Below the pieces are notes generated by a model. That model did no database searches, was not told where the DNA came from, and was given only the letters and a program-made list of their open reading frames with translations. This document shows, piece by piece, positions 44,674 to 52,439 of a stretch of DNA of 64,000 bases. Every line of letters begins with the position of its first letter. The first letter of the stretch is position 1. Origin of the DNA: AG-339-G14 sp902553315 (lineage in GTDB: Bacteria; Pseudomonadota; Gammaproteobacteria; Magnimaribacterales; AG-339-G14); assembly GCA_902553315.1 (NCBI GenBank), contig CACDKN010000002.1, forward strand, positions 62,001 through 126,000, written 5' to 3'. The translations under genes were made by a program, and so were the position numbers.

Positions 44674-44922
44674 ATGAGAAGATCAATAGAAGAAGCTAAA
44701 TTTAGAAGTCGGCGAGGACTTAATGAGCTAGATTTGGTGCTTGAGCCTTTTTCTAAGCAGGCGCTGAATAACTTGTCTGAAGATGAGCTGGCTCTTTATT
44801 TAGAGCTAATGTCTTGGGAAGATAATGATCTAGCAGATGTAATATTGTATGGAAAAAAGTGTGAAAGCGAGAAACTCCAGTCTATAACTTTAAAAATAAT
44901 TAATTTTTTTGATGAAATTTAG
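44674..44922 (+). CDS. sdhE: FAD assembly factor SdhE
   Basis: An 82-residue member of the YgfY/SdhE family that helps covalent FAD attachment to succinate dehydrogenase and fumarate reductase. The conserved RSRRGLNELDLVL motif and LMSWEDNDLADVIL are visible. Divergent from ygfZ, as in E. coli. The region after it holds the rpoE promoter. Confidence 0.93.
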   Translation: MRRSIEEAKFRSRRGLNELDLVLEPFSKQALNNLSEDELALYLELMSWEDNDLADVILYGKKCESEKLQSITLKIINFFDEI

Positions 44923-44924
44923 CT

Positions 44925-44951
44925 GAACTTATGCAAAATGCACTTGTCAAA
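44925..44951 (+). promoter_or_regulatory. Sigma-E-type promoter of rpoE
   Basis: GAACTT (44925-44930) and TCAAA (44947-44951) are separated by 16 bp, matching the RpoE consensus (GAACTT and TCTGA/TCAAA-type -10). It lies just upstream of rpoE with an AAGGAAGAG ribosome binding site between, so it fits the usual autoregulation of the sigma-E operon. Confidence 0.6.
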
Positions 44952-44966
44952 TGATGAAAGGAAGAG

Positions 44967-45548
44967 ATGAACTCAGAAAAAAGCCTTATAAACTTGGTCA
45001 AAAAGGGCGACAAAAAGGCCTATAACGTACTTGTTTTGCAGTATCAAGATAGGTTGGTATATTCTGTATTTAAATTTTTAAAAGATTTCGAATCATCTCA
45101 AGACATTGCACAAGAAGCTTTTGTAAAAGCCTTTAAAAATATAGATAAATTCCGTGGGGATAGTTCTTTCTATACGTGGATTTACAGAATTGCTATAAAC
45201 ACAGCTAAGAATTCTCTGTCTTCTAAAGCTAGAAGTTCTGAAGTTTATGACGACGACTTAATGGACTTAAAACTTTCAGAGTCTGCTATTACAGTTGATA
45301 ATCCAGAGAACATTTTAGAAGCCGATCAGTTACGTACTCTTATGATGGACGCCATTCAAAATCTTCCAGATGATATAAGAACAACTTTGAGTCTTAGAGA
45401 ATTTGATGGATTAAGTTATGAGGAGATTGCCGATGTGCAAAATTGCCCCATTGGAACTGTTCGATCTAGAATCCACAAAGGTCGAGAGATACTTGATAAA
45501 ACTTTTTCTAAATATAACCTGTCTAACTTGGAGACAAATCTATTATGA
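44967..45548 (+). CDS. rpoE: ECF sigma factor RpoE / AlgU
   Basis: A 193-residue extracytoplasmic-function sigma factor that directs the envelope-stress response. Region 2 shows IAQEAFVKAFKNIDKFRG and SSFYTWIYRIAINTAKN; region 4 shows LPDDIRTTLSLREFDG, SYEEIADVQNCPIGTV and RSRIHKGREIL. Its length and order before rseA and mucD match gammaproteobacterial RpoE/AlgU. The stop overlaps rseA by 4 bp. Confidence 0.96.
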   Translation: MNSEKSLINLVKKGDKKAYNVLVLQYQDRLVYSVFKFLKDFESSQDIAQEAFVKAFKNIDKFRGDSSFYTWIYRIAINTAKNSLSSKARSSEVYDDDLMDLKLSESAITVDNPENILEADQLRTLMMDAIQNLPDDIRTTLSLREFDGLSYEEIADVQNCPIGTVRSRIHKGREILDKTFSKYNLSNLETNLL

Positions 45549-46231
45549 GCGAAATCTTTGAACATAAACTGTCTTTGTTAATGGATGGTGAAATCACCCC
45601 TTTTGAAACCAAAAGGCTGGCTGATGAGATGCATTCTAATGCAAATTTTAAAAGCCTTTGGCTGAGGATGAACAAGCATAGGGCTGCCATGCATGGCGAA
45701 CTTCTTGATCCGAATCTAGATCTCTCACAAAATATAATGTCTCAAATTAATAATCTCCCTTCCTCAGAAACAAACAACTTCAATAAATGGCCAAATTTAA
45801 ACCTCTTTTCACTTAACTATATGAAGGTGTGTTGTTATCTAATAGGTTTTTTCTTTATTTTATCTCTTCCTCTGCTCAACATTTCTTCTCCTTCAAATCA
45901 AATTTCTTCCACTCCCAAAAATTTCTTACCTTTAAACGAATCTCTTTTAGTCGACCTAGGCTCAAATTTTAATGGTAGCTTAAAAGACTACAGAATTACG
46001 TCTGCATCAAGCATGGAAGCAAATTATTTAATGCCAGGAAATGACGAATTAGTTAAATTAAAAGTTTTTTTCGACAATATTCCTGAAAAAGACTGGCTCA
46101 GAACAATTAATCAAGGAGTAACAGTCCATACTAGATCAGGATCAAGACCTTTAATCCTAAACCTTACCAGTGACAACCTTCCTAACCAAAAACTCATAAC
46201 AATCTCAAATAGCTTCCACAATAAAAAATAA
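45545..46231 (+). CDS. rseA: Anti-sigma-E factor RseA / MucA
   Basis: A 228-residue protein with an N-terminal cytoplasmic sigma-binding domain (EHKLSLLMDGEITPFETKR, about residues 1-70), one membrane helix near residues 94-111 (VCCYLIGFFFILSLPLL) and a periplasmic C-terminal half. The arrangement is that of RseA/MucA, which sequesters RpoE until cleaved by DegS and RseP. rseB, which usually comes next and protects RseA, is absent; mucD follows 1 bp later. Confidence 0.88.
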   Translation: MSEIFEHKLSLLMDGEITPFETKRLADEMHSNANFKSLWLRMNKHRAAMHGELLDPNLDLSQNIMSQINNLPSSETNNFNKWPNLNLFSLNYMKVCCYLIGFFFILSLPLLNISSPSNQISSTPKNFLPLNESLLVDLGSNFNGSLKDYRITSASSMEANYLMPGNDELVKLKVFFDNIPEKDWLRTINQGVTVHTRSGSRPLILNLTSDNLPNQKLITISNSFHNKK

Positions 46232-46232
46232 A

Positions 46233-47645
46233 ATGAAAAAAACTTTTTATTTTATTTTATTTCTTTTCTCAAGCAGCTTTCTTTTAGGTAATTTAGATAA
46301 TCAGTATCTTCCCAACATTGCCGAGTTAGTAGACGAAACCTCTGCGGCAGTGGTAAATGTAAGTGTTACTAAAACTATTAAATCTCAAGGAAGGCATAGT
46401 CCGTTCCCTGGCGCACCTAGAGGTTTTCCCTTTGATGATTTTTTTAATTCTCCCTTTGAAGAGCCTAGAGAACAAAGAGAGAGAAAGGTAAGCTCCGGAG
46501 GTTCAGGTTTTATAATTTCTAATGATGGTTATATCCTCACCAATCATCACGTAGTTGCAGAAGCAACTGAAATTGTTGTGAGCTTAACTGACAGAAGGGA
46601 ATTTAAAGCTCAGCTGGTTGGTAGTGACGAAAAATCTGATGTTGCTTTGTTAAAAGTTGATACTGATGAAGACCTCCCTTTTTTAATTTTAGGGGACTCG
46701 GATCAAATAAGAGTAGGTGATTGGGTGGTAGCTATAGGCTCCCCATACAGGCTAAATTTTTCAGTTACGGCTGGCATAGTAAGTGCAAAATCTAGAAGCA
46801 TTGCAGATCAAGGAACCTCTTATATACCTTTTATTCAATCCGACGTTGCGATTAATCCCGGTAACTCAGGAGGGCCTTTATTTAACTTGAAGGGGGAAGT
46901 GATAGGTATAAATGCAATGATTTATTCAAGCGGAGGAGGTTATATGGGAATTTCTTTTACAATTCCTATTAATTACGCATCGGAAATAGTAGATCAGTTA
47001 AAAACGGAAGGAATTGTATCAAGAGGGTGGCTTGGAGTAAGTGTGCAAGAAGTCACAAAAGACCTTGCTGATTCATTTAAATTAGGAATCCCACGAGGAG
47101 CTTTAATTGGGAGCGTTTTGAAAGGAAGCCCAGCTGAAAAATCGGGATTAAAAAACGGTGATGTTATTTTAAGCTTTAACGGTCAAAACATAGTTTACTC
47201 AGGCGATCTCCCATTGATTGTAGGAAGAATAAAACCAGAAACTTCAGTGAATGCGGTAATTTTCAGGTCTGGCATAGAGAAAAAAATAAGAGTTAAAGTA
47301 GGTGTCTTAGAAGAGGCTACTAAAAATAAAGTAATACCAGCTTCAATAAATAAAAATGACGATATGCTGGGATTAAAGCTTTCGTCTTTGGAAAATTTCT
47401 CGAAAGAAAAAAAGGAACAACTTCAAGTTGAAAATGGAATCTTCGTTGACGAAGTTCTTGACGGACCTGCAAAGGAAGCGGGAATCCGAAAGGGAGATGT
47501 TATCACCACAATGGCTTTTCAAGAGGTATTTAACCTAGCTGATTATAGGTCTATTGTCGAAAACTTGAATCCTGGGGCTAGCCTTGCGGTTAGAATCGTT
47601 AGAAATGGAAATGGTTCTTTTATAACGATAAAACTAAAAAAATAA
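46233..47645 (+). CDS. mucD: Periplasmic serine endoprotease DegP/MucD-like
   Basis: A 470-residue HtrA protease with an N-terminal signal peptide (MKKTFYFILFLFSSSFLLG). The catalytic triad is visible as His in LTNHHVVAEA, Asp in SDVALLKVD and Ser in NPGNSGGPLF. Two PDZ domains follow (about residues 260-355 and 370-465; RGWLGVSVQEVT and GIRKGDVITTM). It degrades misfolded envelope proteins. Placement after rseA matches the MucD arrangement of Pseudomonas and should put it under sigma-E control. Confidence 0.95.
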   Translation: MKKTFYFILFLFSSSFLLGNLDNQYLPNIAELVDETSAAVVNVSVTKTIKSQGRHSPFPGAPRGFPFDDFFNSPFEEPREQRERKVSSGGSGFIISNDGYILTNHHVVAEATEIVVSLTDRREFKAQLVGSDEKSDVALLKVDTDEDLPFLILGDSDQIRVGDWVVAIGSPYRLNFSVTAGIVSAKSRSIADQGTSYIPFIQSDVAINPGNSGGPLFNLKGEVIGINAMIYSSGGGYMGISFTIPINYASEIVDQLKTEGIVSRGWLGVSVQEVTKDLADSFKLGIPRGALIGSVLKGSPAEKSGLKNGDVILSFNGQNIVYSGDLPLIVGRIKPETSVNAVIFRSGIEKKIRVKVGVLEEATKNKVIPASINKNDDMLGLKLSSLENFSKEKKEQLQVENGIFVDEVLDGPAKEAGIRKGDVITTMAFQEVFNLADYRSIVENLNPGASLAVRIVRNGNGSFITIKLKK

Positions 47646-47659
47646 GCGATAATCCTTTC

Positions 47660-49456
47660 ATGAAGGATGCTTCCCTAGCAAATACAAGAAATTTTTCTAT
47701 CATTGCCCACATAGACCATGGTAAATCTACCCTTGCCGATCGAATCATAGAGTTTTGTGGCGGTCTGAGTAATAGAGAAATGCAAAATCAGGTTTTAGAT
47801 TCTCTTGAAATAGAGAGGGAAAGAGGCATTACCGTTAAAGCCCAATCTGTTTCATTAAAATTTAGAAAAGACGAAGCAGAATTTAATCTGAATTTGATAG
47901 ATACACCAGGTCATGTAGATTTCGCCTATGAAGTTTCTCGATCACTAGCTGCGTGCGATGGAGCAATATTATTAATTGATGCTTCTCAAGGAGTCGAAGC
48001 ACAAACTCTATCAACTTGTTACAACGCCATTGAGCAAGGATTAACGATTTTGCCAGTTTTGAACAAAATAGATCTACCTCAAGCGGATCCAGAGAGAGTA
48101 AAAAAGGAAATTGAAGAAATAATTGGCATAGATGCTTCAAATGCTCCTTGCATTAGTGCAAAAAATGGAGAGGGCATTGAAGAATTATTAAATATCATTG
48201 TTGAAGAAATACCTTCGCCTCAAGGAAACATCGATTCTCCTTTAGAAGCTTTGATAATAGATTCTTGGTTTGATCAATATCTAGGTGTTGTCTCGCTTGT
48301 GAAAGTTATGAACGGAAAATTAATGCAAGGCGAGAAAATAAAACTTAATTCTACCGGAAATACTCATTTAGCAGAAAGACTTGGATTTTTTACTCCCAAA
48401 AGACAAGAAACAGTTGAGTTGAGCGCTGGGAAAGTTGGTTTCATATGTGCTGGAGTAAGAGATATTAGGGGCGCACCGGTAGGCGATACGCTTACGCATC
48501 AAAACCATACCGCTTCTTTACCAGGATTTAAACCAGTTAAGCCTCAAGTTTTTGCTGCTTTGTATCCTCTTGATTCTTCTGAATTTGAATTGTTTAGAGA
48601 GTCACTTGAAAGGCTTTCGCTGAATGACGCAGCATTAAGTTATCAGCCAGAACAGTCGTCCGCACTTGGATCAGGCTTCAGATGCGGGTTTTTGGGAACG
48701 CTTCATATGGAAATTGTCATCGAACGTCTTCAAGGCGAACATGGAATTGAACTATTGGCTACAGCTCCTACAGTGGCTTATCAAATCTTAGATTCGTCAA
48801 ATAAGTTATTAGAGATTGAGAATCCAAGTAAGTATCCAGAGCCAAACCATATTAACGAAGTAAAAGAACCAATAGCTAAAGCCACAATTTTAGTTCCAGA
48901 AAATTTCATAGGAAATGTAATTTCATTGTGTGAAGAAAAAAGGGGTACTCAAAAATCTTTGAGGTATGTTGGAGGTCAAATAGAGCTTATTTATGAGATG
49001 CCAATGAACGAGATAGTTCTTGATTTTTTTGACCGTTTAAAATCTTGTAGCAAAGGCTATGCTTCTCTAGATTACGATTTTCTCAGATTTGATCTAAGTG
49101 ACATGGTAAAAGTCGACATACTATTGAATGGAGAAAAAGTAGATGCACTTAACTTTATGGTGCATCGCTCCAAAGCAGATCAAAAAGGAAGAGAACTTGC
49201 AAAATCTTTAAGAGAAGTCATTCCAAGACAAATGTATGACATTGCCATTCAAGCGGCGATCGGAGGAAAAATTTTAGCCCGAGAAACCGTTAAAGCCTTC
49301 AGGAAAGACGTAACCGCAAAATTGTATGGCGGAGATGTTACAAGAAAGATGAAGCTTCTAGAAAAACAAAAAAAAGGAAAGAAAAAAATGAGGCAGATTG
49401 GAAAGGTTGAAGTTCCACAAGAGGCTTTTTTGTCGATTCTTAAAGTATCTAAATGA
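47660..49456 (+). CDS. lepA: Elongation factor 4 (LepA)
   Basis: A 598-residue translational GTPase, the length of E. coli LepA (599). The G domain has AHIDHGKSTLADRI, RGITVKAQSV, DTPGHVDF and NKIDLP. The C-terminal LepA-specific domain ends in KKMRQIGKVEVPQEAFLSIL. It acts in ribosome assembly or back-translocation under stress. It overlaps lepB by 4 bp. Confidence 0.97.
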   Translation: MKDASLANTRNFSIIAHIDHGKSTLADRIIEFCGGLSNREMQNQVLDSLEIERERGITVKAQSVSLKFRKDEAEFNLNLIDTPGHVDFAYEVSRSLAACDGAILLIDASQGVEAQTLSTCYNAIEQGLTILPVLNKIDLPQADPERVKKEIEEIIGIDASNAPCISAKNGEGIEELLNIIVEEIPSPQGNIDSPLEALIIDSWFDQYLGVVSLVKVMNGKLMQGEKIKLNSTGNTHLAERLGFFTPKRQETVELSAGKVGFICAGVRDIRGAPVGDTLTHQNHTASLPGFKPVKPQVFAALYPLDSSEFELFRESLERLSLNDAALSYQPEQSSALGSGFRCGFLGTLHMEIVIERLQGEHGIELLATAPTVAYQILDSSNKLLEIENPSKYPEPNHINEVKEPIAKATILVPENFIGNVISLCEEKRGTQKSLRYVGGQIELIYEMPMNEIVLDFFDRLKSCSKGYASLDYDFLRFDLSDMVKVDILLNGEKVDALNFMVHRSKADQKGRELAKSLREVIPRQMYDIAIQAAIGGKILARETVKAFRKDVTAKLYGGDVTRKMKLLEKQKKGKKKMRQIGKVEVPQEAFLSILKVSK

Positions 49457-50433
49457 ACTATTTTTCAATTCTATACATTGTTATTTTTCTTTCGGTTTTA
49501 CTTTTAGGTTTATGGATTTATTCAGAAAAGAACTTGAAAGGAAAATACAATAAATTAATTAATTATCTTTCATTCCCTTTAGCCCTTTTGGGTTTGTATT
49601 CGGTATTTAGACTCAATATAGATTTTAGTTACGTTCTTGTAAGTCTAATTATCGCATCTTTGTTTTTATGGATTTTGGGGAGAAGTATTTCGCTTAAGAA
49701 ACTTGCTAAAGAATCGAGATCTTTTTTCATAATTCTTAGTTTAATTACTATTTTTAGATCATTTATCTTTGAGCCTTTCCAAATTCCTTCCGAATCGATG
49801 ATTCCAGGTTTAGAGATAGGAGATTTTGTTTTGGTAAATAAGTACGAATACGGTTTAAAAAATCCAATTGGGAATCAAACTTTAATTTCAAACAAACCAC
49901 CTGACAGAGGTGATGTTATTGTTTTTACTCCTCCTCATACAAAATGTAATTCCGAAATAATTAAATCTTATCCAAAAGATAGTTTACAAACTGTTTCTAG
50001 AGACATTGAAAAATCTTGGGGAGAATTAAAGAAAAGTTGTTCAAGTCTTGGACTAAAGTATGTCAAAAGAGTAATTGGAATTCCTGGCGATGTTTTAGAA
50101 ATAAAAGGAAAAGATTTTCTAATTAATGGAATAAAAGTAGTAAAGAGTATTTTAAATTCAAATTCGAGAGAAACGTTTTATGAAGAAAGTTTTGGAAAAG
50201 AATACTACTTGATAAGACAGTCAAAGCTTAGAGAATTATCTTTTTATCAAAGTTGGAAGATTCCTGAAGGCTTCTATTTTGTCATGGGGGACAATAGAGA
50301 CAATAGCTTAGACAGCAGAAGCTGGGGATTAGTCCCAGAAAACAACATTACTGGTAAAGCACAGCTTATTTGGCTAAGTTGGAGTTCTTATGGAAGTTTT
50401 CCAAGTTTCGGCAGAAACAAGATCATCAAATGA
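49453..50433 (+). CDS. lepB: Signal peptidase I
   Basis: A 326-residue inner-membrane protease cutting Sec and Tat signal peptides. Two or three N-terminal hydrophobic segments are followed by the catalytic domain, with the Ser in FQIPSESMIPGLEIGDF, the Lys in KYVKRVIGIPGDVLEI and the GDNRDNSLDSRSWG box. The length is close to E. coli LepB (324). Its TGA overlaps the rnc ATG. Confidence 0.96.
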   Translation: MNYFSILYIVIFLSVLLLGLWIYSEKNLKGKYNKLINYLSFPLALLGLYSVFRLNIDFSYVLVSLIIASLFLWILGRSISLKKLAKESRSFFIILSLITIFRSFIFEPFQIPSESMIPGLEIGDFVLVNKYEYGLKNPIGNQTLISNKPPDRGDVIVFTPPHTKCNSEIIKSYPKDSLQTVSRDIEKSWGELKKSCSSLGLKYVKRVIGIPGDVLEIKGKDFLINGIKVVKSILNSNSRETFYEESFGKEYYLIRQSKLRELSFYQSWKIPEGFYFVMGDNRDNSLDSRSWGLVPENNITGKAQLIWLSWSSYGSFPSFGRNKIIK

Positions 50434-51095
50434 TAAATTCATTAGAAAATCTTGAAAAAAAATTAGGCTATGCATTTGATAAGAAAGATTTATTAAAAAA
50501 AGCACTGACTCATATAAGTAAATCAAATGAAAATAATGAAACTTTAGAGTTTTTAGGCGACGCTGTTATTAATTTAAGTATTTCTGATTTGATAATAAAA
50601 AATTTTCCAAATGTCGATGAGGGAGTTTTAAGTTTAATGCGATCAAAGCTAGTAAGCAGAGACACTTTGAATAAGATTGGTAAAGAAATTAAGTTAAATG
50701 AATTTATAATCTGCGGGGAATCCTTCAAAAATCAAACTCTTCCAGAAAATATTCTTGGAAATGCTCTAGAAGCTATTTTTGGAGCAATTTATCAAGAAAA
50801 AGGTTTCGAGACATCAAAAAAAATTGTTACAAATTTATTTGCCAAAAAAATTGAATTAATAATTCCTGAAGATTTAAAAAATACTAAAAATATCCTCCAA
50901 GAATATTGCCAAAAAAATGGATTAGGATTGCCCTCTTATAATCAGATCTTGAAAAATGAAAAAAAAGATTATTTCTCAGTTTTTTGTAAGATGAATGAAC
51001 GCTTATATTCTATAGGTTATGGAAAAAAACTTAAATTAGCTGAACAAGATGCTGCTTTAAAGCTCATAAACCAAATCGGTATTTTAGATGAATAA
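50430..51095 (+). CDS. rnc: Ribonuclease III
   Basis: A 221-residue double-strand-specific endonuclease for rRNA and mRNA processing. The catalytic signature NETLEFLGDAVINLSIS, LGNALEAIFGAIYQEKG and a C-terminal double-stranded RNA-binding domain (KNILQEYCQKNGLGLPSY onwards) are visible. I take the ATG at 50430, in an ATGA overlap with lepB; the frame is open 60 bp upstream but those codons lie inside lepB. It overlaps era by 8 bp. Confidence 0.96.
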   Translation: MINSLENLEKKLGYAFDKKDLLKKALTHISKSNENNETLEFLGDAVINLSISDLIIKNFPNVDEGVLSLMRSKLVSRDTLNKIGKEIKLNEFIICGESFKNQTLPENILGNALEAIFGAIYQEKGFETSKKIVTNLFAKKIELIIPEDLKNTKNILQEYCQKNGLGLPSYNQILKNEKKDYFSVFCKMNERLYSIGYGKKLKLAEQDAALKLINQIGILDE

Positions 51096-51972
51096 AAAAT
51101 TTGGTTTTGTGTCTTTGACCGGAAGAACTAATGTAGGAAAGTCAACATTATTAAATTCCCTCTTTGGTAAGAAAATTGCCATCACATCAAGAAAACCTCA
51201 AACCACAAGAAATAGGATTCTAGGAATTTTTTCTGAAAATAATAACCAAATTGTTTTTCTCGATACACCAGGTGTTCATTCGGGATTTAAAAGGGCTTTG
51301 AACAAATACATGAATAGAGTAGCAAGAAATTGTTACGAAGAAGTTGATTTAGTAATTTTCGTTGTTGATCGAGGAAGGTGGCAAAAAGAAGAAGAGAATA
51401 TTCTAAAAAATCTTAAGGAGTTAAATAAACCTATCTTTTTAGTAATTAATAAAATTGATAGGCTCAAAAGTAAAAATAATCTATTACCTATTATTACTGA
51501 TTTGAACTCAAAACATGATTTCGAAGGAATCATTCCAGTATCTGCTTTGAGAAAAGATAATATTACAGAACTATTAATGAGGATTTTTGAGAAATTACCT
51601 TCGGGAGAATTTCATTATTCAGTTTCAAGTGAAAAAGAATTCAGTGAAGCTTTTTTCATTTCGGAAATTATTAGAGAAAAGGGAATCAATCGGTTAGGCG
51701 ATGAATTACCTTATCGGATAAATGTTCAGATTGAAAAAGTAGAAGAAGGTAAAAATATTCGACATATTTTTGCAAATATCTTTGTAGAATCCACAAGTCA
51801 AAAAGCTATTTTGTTGGGGAAAAAGGGGTCTATGATTAAAGCGATAGGGACGTCTGCTAGAAAAGAATTGGAAAAAGAATTTACCTCTAAAGTAAATTTA
51901 CAGTTAAGAGTAAAAGTAAAAAGAAATTGGACCAATGATGTTAATCTTCTCTCAAAATATGGATACAATTAG
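51088..51972 (+). CDS. era: GTPase Era
   Basis: A 294-residue GTPase that assists 30S assembly by binding the 3' end of 16S rRNA. The G domain has GRTNVGKSTLLN, DTPGVHSGFKRALN and NKIDRL; the C-terminal KH domain has AILLGKKGSMIKAIG. Normally era runs straight into recO, but here the glutamine-riboswitch cassette intervenes. Confidence 0.97.
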   Translation: MNKKFGFVSLTGRTNVGKSTLLNSLFGKKIAITSRKPQTTRNRILGIFSENNNQIVFLDTPGVHSGFKRALNKYMNRVARNCYEEVDLVIFVVDRGRWQKEEENILKNLKELNKPIFLVINKIDRLKSKNNLLPIITDLNSKHDFEGIIPVSALRKDNITELLMRIFEKLPSGEFHYSVSSEKEFSEAFFISEIIREKGINRLGDELPYRINVQIEKVEEGKNIRHIFANIFVESTSQKAILLGKKGSMIKAIGTSARKELEKEFTSKVNLQLRVKVKRNWTNDVNLLSKYGYN

Positions 51973-51975
51973 AAC

Positions 51976-52004
51976 TTGCTTTTTTTAGGGCTTTGTACTA
52001 ATAT
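51976..52004 (+). promoter_or_regulatory. Promoter of the riboswitch-peptide cassette
   Basis: TTGCTT (51976-51981) and TAATAT (51999-52004) are 17 bp apart. Transcription should start near 52010-52012, immediately before the aptamer helix P1, so the cassette appears to have its own promoter beginning within 4 bp of the era stop. Confidence 0.65.
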
Positions 52005-52013
52005 TGCACAATA

Positions 52014-52150
52014 ATCGTTCATCTTTTGCACTAACTTAAAGCAAAAGACGGAAGTAGGAAGATAGGAAAACCTCTTTCTTCCCAAGGGAGGAAAGGTTAG
52101 CAAGTACCCATTGTGGGAACGAGACCGAATATCTAACGAAGGAACGCGTT
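52014..52150 (+). promoter_or_regulatory. Glutamine riboswitch (glnA / Downstream-peptide RNA class)
   Basis: The conserved core of the L-glutamine aptamer is visible. P1 pairs CGTTC (52016-52020) with GAACG (52142-52146). P2 is an 8-bp perfect stem, TCTTTTGC (52022-52029) with GCAAAAGA (52041-52048). The junction strands GACGGAAGTAGG (52048-52059) and CGAAGGAACGCG (52137-52148) contain the AGTA and GAA strands of the loop-E motif. P3 pairs AGATA (52060-52064) with TATCT (52130-52134) but is expanded by about 65 nt holding two further hairpins (52069-52099 and around 52104-52120). Known members bind glutamine and control nitrogen genes or short peptides in cyanobacteria and marine metagenomes. 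I assign the class from remembered consensus, so a covariance search should confirm it. Confidence 0.85.
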
Positions 52151-52157
52151 GAGAAGG

Positions 52158-52180
52158 GTGTACGTCGGGAGACGTATGTA
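52158..52180 (+). other. Hairpin between aptamer and start codon
   Basis: TACGTC (52161-52166) pairs perfectly with GACGTA (52171-52176) around a GGGA tetraloop of the GNRA type, and three more G-T pairs can extend it. It lies 20-30 nt upstream of the ribosome binding site and is probably part of the expression platform. The GGA in the loop could also bind a CsrA-type protein; this is speculative. Confidence 0.55.
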
Positions 52181-52210
52181 CGAAATCGAAACGAAAACTG
52201 GAGGCATGAT

Positions 52211-52369
52211 ATGACTACTTACTATAGAGGCGTCAAAGTCAACTCTGATAATTCTTCTTCAAGCAAAGCTTCGAAAGCAGGAATTTACAGAGGAGTCAAA
52301 CACGACGGACAAAACAAGAAGTCAGCTAAAACACCTGGTGTTTACCGCGGTGTTGAAACAGCTGCATAA
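52211..52369 (+). CDS. 52-residue basic protein with three YRGV repeats (DUF4278-like)
   Basis: An ATG with a strong CTGGAGG ribosome binding site (52199-52204, spacing 6) opens a 52-codon frame ending in TAA. The protein begins MTTYYRGVKVN, and YRGV recurs at residues 5-8, 26-29 and 45-48, separated by Ser/Lys/Ala-rich linkers. Net charge is strongly positive (10 Lys/Arg, 3 Asp/Glu). YRG-containing short proteins annotated DUF4278 occur in cyanobacteria, and short ORFs follow the Downstream-peptide RNA there, so this fits a riboswitch-controlled nitrogen regulator. It has no signal peptide or membrane segment. G+C is about 41%, above that of its neighbours. Function unknown. Confidence 0.85.
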   Translation: MTTYYRGVKVNSDNSSSSKASKAGIYRGVKHDGQNKKSAKTPGVYRGVETAA

Positions 52370-52390
52370 CTTTCTTTTAAGTTAGAATTA

Positions 52391-52419
52391 GGGAGGCTTA
52401 ACAGCCTCCCTTTTTTTTT
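52391..52419 (+). terminator. Intrinsic terminator of the peptide cassette
   Basis: An 8-bp perfect stem, GGGAGGCT (52391-52398) with AGCCTCCC (52403-52410), around a TAAC loop, is followed by nine T residues. It is a very strong rho-independent terminator 21 bp after the small ORF and only 20 bp before recO. Confidence 0.95.
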
Positions 52420-52439
52420 GATAAATTAACTAATAAAAA

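Noticed and set aside
52048..52204. GGA-rich leader as a CsrB/RsmZ-like sponge RNA
   Set aside because: The positions and flanking sequence fit the glutamine aptamer (P1, P2, loop-E strands) much better, and the transcript encodes a peptide. CsrA binding is kept only as a minor possibility.
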